The notes under the pieces: generated by a model
The model's input: the letters and a program-made list of their open reading frames with translations, nothing else
What the model was told of the DNA's origin: nothing
The model's database searches: none
Shown here: one piece after another, positions 46,505 to 55,285 of the stretch
Layout: every line of letters starts with the position of its first letter
Position numbering within the stretch: position 1 is the stretch's first letter
Made by a program: the position numbers and the translations under genes
Assembly (NCBI GenBank): GCA_018896025.1
Contig: JAHIND010000017.1
Coordinates: 62,001-126,000 of the forward strand
From: Pseudomonadota bacterium
GTDB taxonomy: Bacteria; Desulfobacterota; Desulfarculia; Desulfarculales; Desulfarculaceae
DNA: 64,000 nucleotides
Direction: 5' to 3'

Positions 46505-46680
46505 ATAAGCCCTTGCGCGGACCCACCCGGCTCCCGGCACCCAGCCCTGACCATGGAAGCTGCCGGGCAGGCGATTAAAAGGCTTCACCGTCAGGGTCTA
46601 ATCTATATCTTACTCAGTTTGTAGGCTGAATTGGGGCTCCTTTTTTAAGAGTCACTTTTCGCGCAGGCCCTTTGCTGCCT

Positions 46681-47769
46681 TTAATAAAGCTCCTGGCGAT
46701 GCTTGGTAAGCCTGACCGCACCCTGGGCGCTCACCCAAAAAGTGTCCTCCACCCTGAGGCCGCCGATGCCGCGGTCATAGGCCGTGGTCTGCATCAGGGC
46801 CACCACCATGTTCTCCTTTAGCTCTGTGGAGCTACCCTTTTCGATCACCGGGTGAAACTCCGACTGCCTGAGCCCCACCCCGTAGCCCATATCGCTGGGC
46901 AGCAGGCGCTCCAGGCCCTTGGTGGCGAACACCCGCCTCGCGGCTTCGTACACGTCCTTGGCCAGGGCGCCGGGACTCATGGCCTGGGCCGCCGCTTCCT
47001 GGGCCTGGAAGACCAGGCGCAGACGGTCGCGCTGCTCCGGGGTGGGCTCGCCCACAAAGGTGGTGCGGCACAGGTCCGAGGAATAACCGGCCACAACCGC
47101 TCCCAGGTCGATGACCACCGCCTCGCCGGGCTGCATGATCTTGGGCGAGGCGATGGGGTGGGCCAACAGGGTGCGATCGCCCGAGGCCACGAAGGTGCTG
47201 AAGGCGGTGCGCAGGGACCCGGCCTTGCGCATCACGTACTCCGCCTCGGCGGCCACCTCCAGTTCGCTGACCCCGGGAGCCACGGCGGCCAGGGCGGCCT
47301 CCATGGCCTGGTCGGCCATGGCCGCGGCGGCCTTGATGTGCTCCAGTTCCTGGGGGGTCTTGATGGCCCGAAGCTTGTCGACCACCGGAGTGATGTGCAC
47401 CAACTCGGCCTGAGGAAACTCACTCACCAGCAACTCGTACTGCCGGGCCACCATGAAGTCCTTCTCGATGCCGATGCGCTTGGGCTCGGGCCCGCCCTGC
47501 TTGCGCAGCATCTTTATCATGCGCCCCAACAGACTCTGCTCGGGGAAGACATAGGTGCCCACCCGATCCAGGGAACACTGCTCGCGGGCCTCGGGGGCGT
47601 CCAGCCACAGGGTGCAGAAAATCGGCTCTTCTTTGGCGGTAATGAGCACCCCGGAGCAGACCGAGGCGTAACCGGCGATGTAGAAAACGTCGTGAGGCTT
47701 AAGCACGAAGGAGGCGTCTAGCTCCAGGGCGTTCAACTCTTGCTGTAGGCGGTCGATGGCTGCTTGCAT
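46681..47769 (-). CDS. M24/creatinase-fold protein with altered metal site
   Basis: A 362-residue pita-bread-fold protein related to Xaa-Pro aminopeptidases. Of the five metal ligands, Asp221 (VVIDLGA), Asp232 (SSDLCRT) and Glu341 (RVEDT) are kept, but the usual GHG histidine is Tyr296 (GYGVGL) and the TIEPG glutamate is Gln327. The catalytic-type histidines His204 (LLAHPI) and His306 remain. It is therefore probably not a metallopeptidase but a creatinase-like amidinohydrolase or another hydrolase. It is downstream of iorAB, past a terminator. Confidence 0.8.
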   Translation of the reverse strand: MQAAIDRLQQELNALELDASFVLKPHDVFYIAGYASVCSGVLITAKEEPIFCTLWLDAPEAREQCSLDRVGTYVFPEQSLLGRMIKMLRKQGGPEPKRIGIEKDFMVARQYELLVSEFPQAELVHITPVVDKLRAIKTPQELEHIKAAAAMADQAMEAALAAVAPGVSELEVAAEAEYVMRKAGSLRTAFSTFVASGDRTLLAHPIASPKIMQPGEAVVIDLGAVVAGYSSDLCRTTFVGEPTPEQRDRLRLVFQAQEAAAQAMSPGALAKDVYEAARRVFATKGLERLLPSDMGYGVGLRQSEFHPVIEKGSSTELKENMVVALMQTTAYDRGIGGLRVEDTFWVSAQGAVRLTKHRQELY

Positions 47770-47821
47770 GGCGTCGTCTCCGGTTGCCCCTGGTGCGGCG
47801 GGGGCCTGCTGAGGGTATGGG

Positions 47822-47865
47822 AAAGGCCCGGACGCACCGGGGGAGTTTCCGGTGGCCGGGCCTTT
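47822..47865 (-). terminator. Terminator of the TRAP-UbiD-IorAB operon
   Basis: AAAGGCCCGG (47822-47831) and CCGGGCCTTT (47856-47865) are perfect 10-nt arms around a GC-rich inner stem. The A and T ends make it work in either direction. It lies 61 nt past the iorB stop and before the creatinase-fold gene. Confidence 0.7.
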
Positions 47866-47925
47866 ATTGTAACGCTGTCCCCCGCAGCGGTGCCAGGGGA
47901 CGGGTGCGTGGGGCAGTTTAAAGGC

Positions 47926-48534
47926 CTAGGCCACGGTGTCGATACCCCGCTGCAGGGCCTGGTAGTTGAGCTCCAGTTTGCCGGCCGGGAAGGTGGAGCG
48001 CATATCCTCCTTGACCTCTTCCTCGCTGATGGGCAGCAGCTTGGCGCCCAACAGGGCGCCCAGGAGCACGATGTTGGAAACGATGGGCGCGCCCAACTCC
48101 ACCGCTATGTCGGTGGCCGGCACGAACAGGGCCCTTTGGCTCAGCTCCTCGATGGCGCCGCGCAGCTTTTCCTCGGTGGGGTACTCGTTGCGCCCGGCCA
48201 ACACGCCCACGGGCATGGTGGTCTGGGTGTTGCTGATGGTCACCACCTTCTCGTTGCCGAAGTTGGAGAGCATGCGCAGCGTCTCCAGGGGCTCCAGGCT
48301 GACGATAAGGTTGGCCGCGCCATTGGGGATCAGGGGGCCGTAGGTGCGGGTCTTGGAGATGCGCAGGCTGCTGAACACCGAGCCGCCGCGCTGGGCCGCG
48401 CCGAAGGTCTCGCCGATGGCCAGGTAATAGCCGTTGTTGGCCAGGATGCGTCCGATGAGCCGGGCGATGAGGATGTTGCCCTGGCCGCCCACGCCGCAAA
48501 CGATCAGATTATAGGGGTCCGTGGCAAGGCTCAT
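47926..48534 (-). CDS. iorB: Indolepyruvate:ferredoxin oxidoreductase, beta subunit
   Basis: The 202-residue gamma-type domain of a 2-oxoacid:ferredoxin oxidoreductase. NLIVCGVGGQGNILIARLIGRIL is the usual start, GAAQRGGSVFSSLRIS follows. With IorA it oxidatively decarboxylates aryl pyruvates (indolepyruvate, phenylpyruvate) to aryl acetyl-CoA and reduces ferredoxin, or runs in reverse. Its ATG overlaps the iorA stop (ATGA). It is the last gene of the leftward operon. Confidence 0.9.
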   Translation of the reverse strand: MSLATDPYNLIVCGVGGQGNILIARLIGRILANNGYYLAIGETFGAAQRGGSVFSSLRISKTRTYGPLIPNGAANLIVSLEPLETLRMLSNFGNEKVVTISNTQTTMPVGVLAGRNEYPTEEKLRGAIEELSQRALFVPATDIAVELGAPIVSNIVLLGALLGAKLLPISEEEVKEDMRSTFPAGKLELNYQALQRGIDTVA

Positions 48535-50450
48535 TTGGCCACCTCCTGTATCTCAATAGCCTTAAAGGGGCAGACCGAGGCGCACACGCCGCAACCGGGG
48601 CAGGCGTCCTCGCGGATGCTGGCCTTGCCGGTCTCCGGGTCCTTGAGCAAGGCGGGGCAGCGGAACTTGCTGTAGCAGGTGCCGCACTCCTCGCCTTTGC
48701 ATTTGTCTTGGTTGACCACGACCTTGTGGGGCTTGGTCTTTTCAGCCTTCATGCGAACCAGCTCGCAGGTGCGACGCAGTACCAGGATGCGCACGCCCTC
48801 TTTCTGGGCTATCAGCTCGCGCAGGGCCTTGGTCGTGCCCCTCAGGTCAAAGGGATCGGCCACCGTCACCGGCACTCCCAGAGCCTCGCACAGTTTGACC
48901 ACATCAATGCGCGGCGCGTCGTCGCCCACCGCGTTGTAGCCCACACCCGCGTGGGCCTGGAAGCCGGTCATGGCCGTGGCGTCGTTGTCCAGCACCACGT
49001 GGATAAGGTTGGACTGGTTGTAGATGGCGCTGACCAGGCCGGGCAATACAGCGTGGTAGAAGGTTGAGTCGCCGCAGATGCTGATCACCGGCTTGTCCCA
49101 GCCGAACTTGTGCATCTGGCCCAGACCGGCGGACAGGCCGATGCTCGATCCCATGGCGTGCAGCATGTTCATCTGGCACTTGCCCTCGGGGAACACGTCC
49201 AGGGTGTAACAGCCGATGTCGCCGGTCACGAACACCTCGCCGCCCTCGGCCTTGATGGCCTTGTCCAGGGCCCAGAAGCTGCCGCGGTGGGGGCAGCCGG
49301 GGCACCAGGTGAGGCCACGGCTGATGAGGATGTCCTCGGTGACCTCCTTGAGCTTGGCCTGGTAGGCCTCGCTGGGGCCTTGGTAGATTTTGCCGGTGAT
49401 CTTGCACAAGGCGTCCAGGGCGCGGTCGGGAGTGATCTCGCCGCCCATGGGCACGTGGCCGGACTCCTTGCCCAACACCTGGACCTGGGCGGCCTCGGTG
49501 CCGTTGAGGGCGTCCTTGACCAGCACCTCCACCACCGGGTCCACCTCTTCCAGAATCAGGATCTTCTTGGCGGTCTTGGCGTGCTTGCGCACCAGCTCCA
49601 CCGGGAAGGGCCACAGGGTGGCCAGCTTGAGCACGCCCACCTCGTTTTGCAGGCCCAGCATGTCCAGGGCCTCCTGGCCGCAGGACAGGCCATTGCCGCT
49701 GGCGATGACCAACAGCTCGGCGTCTTCAGGGCCGAAGTGCTGGTTGAACTTGGAGGCCTCGAACACCTCCTTGATCTTGTCCAGCCGGTCCAGGGCCAAT
49801 TGGTGGTGGACCTTGCCCAGGTAGGGGTTGACCGCCGCGTTGCAGTCGGGATGGGCCTGGCCCACCGTGGCCTCGGGCAAGGGGCCCAGCTCCACGATGC
49901 TCGACCCGTGGGACAGCCTGGTGTAGCTGCGCAGGAACACGTAGCAACCGTACTCGCGGGAAAGATCGAAGCAGTAGCGGATCATCTCCCGTGCCTCATT
50001 CACGCTGGTGGGCTCCAGCATGGGGGCGTAGGCGAAACGGGCCTGCCAACGGCTGTCGGTCTCGTCGCCGCTGGAGTGGGCGTCGGGGTCGTCGCAGACC
50101 ACCACCACCAAGGAGCCGCCTTGATCGCCCAGGCCGGTGAGGCTGGCGTGGGTCAAGAAGTCCAGGGCCACGGCCAGACCGGCGTTCTTCATGGCCGACA
50201 GGCTGTTGAGCCCGGCCACCGCCGCCGCCGCCGCGCCTTCGCAGGCCACCTTTTCGTTGGACGACCATTCCACGTGCAAGTGGCGCTCCTTGGCCACACG
50301 CGAAAGGCGCTCGATGATCTCCGAAGAAGGCGTGCCCGGGTAGGCCGAGGCGTAGTTCACGCCCGCTTCCAGGGCGCCCCGCACCAGGGCCTCGTTACCC
50401 AGCAGAAAGACCTTCTCGGTTTCTGCCGTCTTTGATTTTTGGTCGCTCAT
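48531..50450 (-). CDS. iorA: Indolepyruvate:ferredoxin oxidoreductase, alpha subunit
   Basis: The 639-residue thiamine-diphosphate subunit. GNEALVRGALEAGVNYASAYPGTPSSEI opens the pyrimidine-binding part, TWCPGCPHRGSFWAL and GDIGCYTLDVFPEG and GDSTFYHAVLPGL form the ThDP part, and a ferredoxin-like end has CKGEECGTCYSKFRC and CPGCGVCASVCP for two [4Fe-4S] clusters. ATG at 50450. Paired with UbiD upstream, it suggests conversion of aromatic or aryl-pyruvate compounds. Confidence 0.93.
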   Translation of the reverse strand: MSDQKSKTAETEKVFLLGNEALVRGALEAGVNYASAYPGTPSSEIIERLSRVAKERHLHVEWSSNEKVACEGAAAAAVAGLNSLSAMKNAGLAVALDFLTHASLTGLGDQGGSLVVVVCDDPDAHSSGDETDSRWQARFAYAPMLEPTSVNEAREMIRYCFDLSREYGCYVFLRSYTRLSHGSSIVELGPLPEATVGQAHPDCNAAVNPYLGKVHHQLALDRLDKIKEVFEASKFNQHFGPEDAELLVIASGNGLSCGQEALDMLGLQNEVGVLKLATLWPFPVELVRKHAKTAKKILILEEVDPVVEVLVKDALNGTEAAQVQVLGKESGHVPMGGEITPDRALDALCKITGKIYQGPSEAYQAKLKEVTEDILISRGLTWCPGCPHRGSFWALDKAIKAEGGEVFVTGDIGCYTLDVFPEGKCQMNMLHAMGSSIGLSAGLGQMHKFGWDKPVISICGDSTFYHAVLPGLVSAIYNQSNLIHVVLDNDATAMTGFQAHAGVGYNAVGDDAPRIDVVKLCEALGVPVTVADPFDLRGTTKALRELIAQKEGVRILVLRRTCELVRMKAEKTKPHKVVVNQDKCKGEECGTCYSKFRCPALLKDPETGKASIREDACPGCGVCASVCPFKAIEIQEVAK

Positions 50451-50519
50451 TTATTCCTCATTTTTCTGCTGGTCCGCTCCACCTAGGCAATGCCGAGAGC
50501 TTGTTATTTGTAACCGCCG

Positions 50520-50702
50520 CTATTGGCCCCAGGTCATCTTGGAGTCCTTCTTGTCGAACTGGGCATGACAAAAGGGGCAGTGCAGCGGAAGGTTGTCGAA
50601 CTGTGGTTCATAAAAGGAGCGGTCGATGTAAAACAACTGGCTGCATTCCGGGCAAGTGACCCAAACGTCCTTGGGGGTGCCCACCTTCTCCACTACTTCC
50701 AT
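50520..50702 (-). CDS. Small two-CxxC protein between ubiD-like gene and iorA
   Basis: A 60-residue protein with WVTCPECSQLFYIDRSF and LHCPFCHAQFDK, two CxxC pairs about 25 residues apart that should form one zinc ribbon. It follows the decarboxylase gene by 18 nt and precedes iorA by 69 nt on the same strand, so it belongs to the operon. Its role is unknown. Several UbiD-family systems have tiny extra subunits, which is one possibility. Confidence 0.7.
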   Translation of the reverse strand: MEVVEKVGTPKDVWVTCPECSQLFYIDRSFYEPQFDNLPLHCPFCHAQFDKKDSKMTWGQ

Positions 50703-50720
50703 GGCTGACGCTCCCTCATT

Positions 50721-52163
50721 CTAGTATGAACCCGGATAGCCGTTGGCTTTGTCCAGGTCCACGTAGTCCTCCACGTTTATGGCGGAGGCCACATCGTCGG
50801 GGGTTTTGTTGACCATCTGATAGAAACGGGGCAACCCGTTGCCGATGGGCGGGGGCATGGTGGCGTCGATGCCGCCACGGGTGCCGATGTTGCCCGGCGA
50901 GGGCAGGCTGGGGTCCAGGGGGAACACCGCCGCGCCTTTCACCATGACCAGGTCCTTGTCCCACTGACTGCGGTAGGCGATGGACCAGAGGATGTCGCTC
51001 TCGTTGAACAGGTCGATGTCCTCGTCCACCACGATCACGTGCTTCAGGCGGCTGTCGCAAGGCAAGGTGGCCATGATGGCTTCCTTGCCGATGCCCGGCC
51101 GGGTCTTCTTAACCTGCACGTACACATGGTTGCGCCGCCCGGAGATGGGCACGTACACGTTCATCAGCTCGGGCAACACGCTCTTGACCACGCTGTAGAT
51201 GCGGGCCTCCATGGGGAAGTTGCCCAAGAGCACCAAGTGATCGGCCAGGCCCACCCCGATGCCGTGATAGATGGCGTCCTTGCGGTAGGTGACGCAGGAG
51301 ACCTCGATCACGTTGCTGGGGCGCTGGGGGCCGATGTAGCCGGGATATTCGCCGAAGGGGCCCTCGGCCTCGAAGACCTCGCGGGGCACGTAGCCCTCGA
51401 TGACCATCTCCGCGTCGGCCGGGACCATCAGATCGCTGCCGAAGGTCTCGCTGGGCACCAGGCGCAGGGGCTCGCCCAAGACGCCGCCCACCGAGGGGTA
51501 GTGGCTCTCGGGGTAGCCCAGGCGCGACTGAGCGCCGGCCACCGCCGCCGGATGGTGGCCGATCCACACGGCCACGGGCATGGCCTCTCCCCTGCCCCAC
51601 CAGGCGCGCAGGTTGCCCATGGTGTGGCTGGTCACCGCCGGCCACAGGCCGGTGCGCCGGGGGCTCTTCACCCAGATGCGCTGCAGACAGGTGTTGTCGA
51701 TGCCGGTCTCAGGGTCGGTGGTGGTTACGAAGCCGGTGCCGATGTAGGGGCCGGGGTCCATGTAGTTGTGGGTCAGGATGGGGAACTTAAGCAGGTTTAC
51801 CTGATCGCCGGTTTCCACCACCTGTTTCACCGGGGCGTCCTCGCGGGGCACCACCACCGGATCGACCTTGTGGGACACCTTGGCCGCGTACTGCATGGCC
51901 ACCCGGTGGGGGTCGATGTCCAAAATCTCGGCGCAAAGGTCGCGGCTGGCGGTGAGGTTGGTCACCACCGGGAAGGCGCTCTCGGTGCCGTCGTCCAGGA
52001 TGGGACGCTCCACGATGATCACCGGGTACTTCTTCATGGCGTCCAGCTTGCGCTGCAAGGCGGTGATCTCATAGGCGGCCTTGAGGGGTTTTTTAATACG
52101 CAAAACCGCCTCGGGCTTGTCCCGCTCCAGTTGCTCCAGATATGTCCTCAGATCCTTGGGCAT
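50721..52163 (-). CDS. UbiD-family decarboxylase
   Basis: A 480-residue prenylated-FMN enzyme that removes or adds a carboxyl group on aromatic or unsaturated acids. The catalytic E-R-E set is visible as Arg162 (CLQRIWVK), Glu267 and Glu272 (EGPFGEYPGY). GHHPAAVAGAQS and VVDEDIDLFNESDILW are further family motifs. ATG at 52163 (MPKDLRTYLEQLE) is the usual UbiD start, so the ATG at 52205 is not used. Substrate is unknown; the operon places it with a TAXI TRAP transporter and IorAB. UbiX is not in the window. Confidence 0.92.
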   Translation of the reverse strand: MPKDLRTYLEQLERDKPEAVLRIKKPLKAAYEITALQRKLDAMKKYPVIIVERPILDDGTESAFPVVTNLTASRDLCAEILDIDPHRVAMQYAAKVSHKVDPVVVPREDAPVKQVVETGDQVNLLKFPILTHNYMDPGPYIGTGFVTTTDPETGIDNTCLQRIWVKSPRRTGLWPAVTSHTMGNLRAWWGRGEAMPVAVWIGHHPAAVAGAQSRLGYPESHYPSVGGVLGEPLRLVPSETFGSDLMVPADAEMVIEGYVPREVFEAEGPFGEYPGYIGPQRPSNVIEVSCVTYRKDAIYHGIGVGLADHLVLLGNFPMEARIYSVVKSVLPELMNVYVPISGRRNHVYVQVKKTRPGIGKEAIMATLPCDSRLKHVIVVDEDIDLFNESDILWSIAYRSQWDKDLVMVKGAAVFPLDPSLPSPGNIGTRGGIDATMPPPIGNGLPRFYQMVNKTPDDVASAINVEDYVDLDKANGYPGSY

Positions 52164-52233
52164 CTTACTCACGTCCTTTCTGGGCGTGGGAGGAGCGGGC
52201 TCCAAAACGGAGCCCGGCTCCTGGTCGCCGTAT

Positions 52234-54102
52234 CTAGACCGCGGCTGTGGATTCTCTTCCCTTGCGGGTCATGGCTATGGCCACCGCCAACACGGCGAAG
52301 CCCATGATGTTGGTGAGCACCGGGTAGATGGTGAGCCACAGGATGATCCCGCCACCCGCGAACAAAAGCCGCTCCAGCCCGTTGAGCCTGCGGGAGAAGA
52401 TGCCCATGATGGCCGCGGTGAAGGCGATGACGATGATTCCCGCCTTGAAGATGGCGAAAGCCACCTCCCACCATTCGCCGAAAAGCATCAGCGGCGGATA
52501 GGTGGCCAGCAGGAACGGGATGATATACAAGGTCAGGCCCATGGTGCAGGCCTTCACGCCCACGCTGCTGGAGTTGGCGTCGGCTATACCTGCCCCGGCA
52601 TAGGCGGCAAGGGCCACCGGCGGCGTCACCATGGAAAGGTTGGCGAAGTAAAAGCCGAAGAAGTGGGCCGTGAGCACCGGGATGCCGCCCTTGATCAGGG
52701 CGGGGATGGCCAAGATGGCCACGGTGATGTAGGCCGCGCTGGTGGGCATGCCCATGCCCAGCACCATGCAGATCAGCGAGGTGATGAGTAGCAGCCAAAG
52801 AATGTTGGTGCCCGCCACGCTCAGGATGATCTCGGTGAACTTGAGCCCCAGGCCAGTCAGGGTGAGCACCCCCACGATGATGCCTGCGATGGCGCAGGGC
52901 ACCGCCACGGCGATGGAGCTCTTGGCGCCGTCTTCCAGGGCCTGCACGAAAATGTGCATCTCCTTCCACTCACGCTTGGCCACGATGGGGATCACCGAAA
53001 CGAAGAATGAGGCCAGGATGGCCATGGTGGCCGACAGGGTGATGGAGTAGCCCGAGCCCAGGTAGTAGATAATCACCACGATTGGCAGGAACATATAGCC
53101 CTTGGAGACCAGCAGCTTGAGCATGGGCTTGCGCTCGTCCTGCATGGTGCCCAGGCCGCTGCGGATGGACTCGAAGTGCACTGCCGCATACACCACCACG
53201 TAGTAGAGCACCGAGGGGATGATGGCCGCCACGGCGATGGTCCAGTAGGGGATGCGGGTCAGTTCGGCCATGATGAAGGCCGCCGCGCCCATTATGGGGG
53301 GCACCAACTGGCTGCCCGTGGAGGCCAGGGCCTCGATGGCTCCGGCGGCCACCGGGGTGTAGCCTGCCCGCTTCATCATGGGGATGGTGAAGGTGCCCGA
53401 GGTGGAGACGTTGGCCACCGCGCTGCCGCTGATGGTGCCCAACAGGCTGCTGCTGATAACCGCCACCTTGCCCGGACCGCCGCGCATGCCGCCGGCCACC
53501 GATACGGCCAGATCGTTGTAGAACTCGCCCAGGCGGCCATATTTCAAGAACGCCCCAAAGAGCACGAACAAGAAGACGTAGGTGGTGGACACCCTGAGGG
53601 GTATGCCGAAGATGCCTTCCTGGGTGAGCACCATGAACTCGGTGAAGCTGTCCAGGGAAACCGAGCTGTGCCCCAAGGTGCCGGGAATCACGAAGCCGAG
53701 GAAGGCGTAGCCGATGGCCACCAAGCCCAGTATGGAAAGGCCCCAGCCCATAAGGCGGCGCCCGGCCTCTAGGACCAGGAAGATCATGGCCATGCAGGCC
53801 ACGATATCGCTGACCAACACCTCATCCACAAAACGGATGCGCTCGATGATGCGCGGGTAGCTGTAAAGGAAGTACGCTCCCACCGACACCGCCAGCAGCA
53901 CCAGGAAGTAGTTCGCCGCGCCTTTTTTGTTGAGGAAACTGGGGCCCGGCTTGAGCAGGAAGGTCAAAACCAGGGCGAAAGTGATATGCAGCATTTCCAC
54001 CTGGAGGATGTCCAGGGCGAAAGTGAACGCACAATATAGCTGCACCAGGGACCAGGTTATGGCGGTCCCGGCGATCAATCTTTTCTTAACCTGGGGGTCC
54101 AA
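52234..54102 (-). CDS. TRAP transporter permease, fused 4TM/12TM (TAXI type)
   Basis: A 622-residue membrane protein that joins the small (DctQ-like) and large (DctM-like) TRAP permeases, as is usual for TAXI systems. STSGTFTIPMMKRAGYTPVAAGAIEALASTGSQLVPPIMGAAAF is the conserved DctM core, and a second half with GLGLKFTEIILSVAG and MVLGMGMPTSAAY completes the fold. It imports an organic acid with Na+ or H+. It lies downstream of its binding protein, separated by a terminator that probably favours more binding protein than permease. Confidence 0.92.
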   Translation of the reverse strand: MDPQVKKRLIAGTAITWSLVQLYCAFTFALDILQVEMLHITFALVLTFLLKPGPSFLNKKGAANYFLVLLAVSVGAYFLYSYPRIIERIRFVDEVLVSDIVACMAMIFLVLEAGRRLMGWGLSILGLVAIGYAFLGFVIPGTLGHSSVSLDSFTEFMVLTQEGIFGIPLRVSTTYVFLFVLFGAFLKYGRLGEFYNDLAVSVAGGMRGGPGKVAVISSSLLGTISGSAVANVSTSGTFTIPMMKRAGYTPVAAGAIEALASTGSQLVPPIMGAAAFIMAELTRIPYWTIAVAAIIPSVLYYVVVYAAVHFESIRSGLGTMQDERKPMLKLLVSKGYMFLPIVVIIYYLGSGYSITLSATMAILASFFVSVIPIVAKREWKEMHIFVQALEDGAKSSIAVAVPCAIAGIIVGVLTLTGLGLKFTEIILSVAGTNILWLLLITSLICMVLGMGMPTSAAYITVAILAIPALIKGGIPVLTAHFFGFYFANLSMVTPPVALAAYAGAGIADANSSSVGVKACTMGLTLYIIPFLLATYPPLMLFGEWWEVAFAIFKAGIIVIAFTAAIMGIFSRRLNGLERLLFAGGGIILWLTIYPVLTNIMGFAVLAVAIAMTRKGRESTAAV

Positions 54103-54223
54103 GTTTTATCCCCTTTAATGCCCGCCGGCGCCGGCCCTCGCGGGTCGCGGCGTCCAGGGACGAAATCACAGTCTGGCCAGGGGCGAGAGGGGCAGCTCTT
54201 GAGCCTCTTCCGGCCGTAAATTT

Positions 54224-54277
54224 AAAAAGCGGGGGCGCCGAGTGTGCTGTGCCTAGGTGATAAATTGGCGCCCCCGC
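54224..54277 (-). terminator. Terminator between TAXI binding protein and permease genes
   Basis: On the minus strand GCGGGGGCGCC (54277-54267) pairs perfectly with GGCGCCCCCGC (54239-54229), followed by TTTTTAAA. Partial read-through would give high binding-protein to permease ratio. Confidence 0.8.
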
Positions 54278-54286
54278 CTGGGGGGC

Positions 54287-55285
54287 TTATTTAAGCACGC
54301 CCGCCTCGCGGTAGTACTTGGCCGCGCCGGGGTGCAGGGGCAAGGGAACCTCGGCCGCCTTCTTGGGGTCAAAGGCCTTGGCGCCCTTGTAGGCCATTTC
54401 CAGCTCTTGCTTGCCGGTGCAAATGGTCTTGGTGATGTTGTAAGCCGTCTCGTCGGACATCTTGCTGGTGGCCAACAGCAGGGTGGCGAAGCCCAACACC
54501 GGGATGTCCTTGTCCACCCCGGGGAAGGTCCCCTTGGGCAGCACGCTGGGACGGAAGCCGTAGTCCTGGGAGAACTTCTCGGCCACCGCCTTGTCGATGG
54601 GCATGAAGCGCAGCTTGGTCATGGTGGCCAACTGCATCCAGGAGGGGTGGCCGGGGGTGCAGACCTGACCGAAGGCGTCGGCCTGGCCGTCTTTCATCAT
54701 CTCCACCGCGGTGGGGAAGGAAACGTAGTTGACCTTGCCGCCCCAGGAGATGATGTCCTCGAAGGTGATGCCGTAGGCGCCCAGCACCTTGCGGGTGTCC
54801 CACTCGCCGCTGCTGCCCTTGGGCATCACCGCCAGGCGCAGGGGGTATTTCTTGGCCTTGAGCTCGGCCAAGCTCTTGATGGGGGTGTCGGCCCTAAGGG
54901 CGAACACGTACCAATAGGTGTCCAGGTTGGCCACCAGCACCTTCAGCTCGGGGCTGGCCTTCTTGTAGGGGGCTTCGCCCTTGATGGCCAGGCCGGTCTC
55001 CACCGGGAAGCCCAGGGCCACATCGGCCTTGCCCTTGGCCAGGAGCATGGGGTTGCCCACGCCGCCGCTGTAGGGCAGCACGTCCACCTGGGAGCCCGCG
55101 GGCAGGGTGCCCTTGATCATCTTGGCCATGGTCTGGGCCATCACGTACCAGCCGCTGCCCGCCTTGAAGCTGGCCAGGGAAATTTTTTGCGCATCCGCCG
55201 CGCCCGCGCCCATGGGTAGGCACAGGCTCAGTCCCAACAAAGCCACGCCGGCCATGGCCAACGTCTTAAATCCTTTTACCCTCAT
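54287..55285 (-). CDS. TAXI-family TRAP solute-binding protein
   Basis: A 332-residue periplasmic receptor. The signal peptide ends at MGAGAADA (cut near residue 30). KISLASFKAGSGWYVMAQTMAKMI is the TAXI start, SGGVGNPMLLAKGKADVALGF and GTFPGVDKDIPVLGFATLLLA are further conserved stretches. TAXI receptors bind organic acids such as alpha-ketoglutarate, aromatic acids or glutamate. ATG at 55285 has GAGGAG upstream. It is the first gene of the leftward operon, facing the iclR gene. Confidence 0.9.
   Translation of the reverse strand: MRVKGFKTLAMAGVALLGLSLCLPMGAGAADAQKISLASFKAGSGWYVMAQTMAKMIKGTLPAGSQVDVLPYSGGVGNPMLLAKGKADVALGFPVETGLAIKGEAPYKKASPELKVLVANLDTYWYVFALRADTPIKSLAELKAKKYPLRLAVMPKGSSGEWDTRKVLGAYGITFEDIISWGGKVNYVSFPTAVEMMKDGQADAFGQVCTPGHPSWMQLATMTKLRFMPIDKAVAEKFSQDYGFRPSVLPKGTFPGVDKDIPVLGFATLLLATSKMSDETAYNITKTICTGKQELEMAYKGAKAFDPKKAAEVPLPLHPGAAKYYREAGVLK

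Noticed and set aside
50265..50281. Partial parS-like sequence TTCCACGTGCAAG
   Set aside because: It lacks the symmetric TGTTCCACGTGGAACA form and lies inside the iorA coding region; not a credible ParB site.
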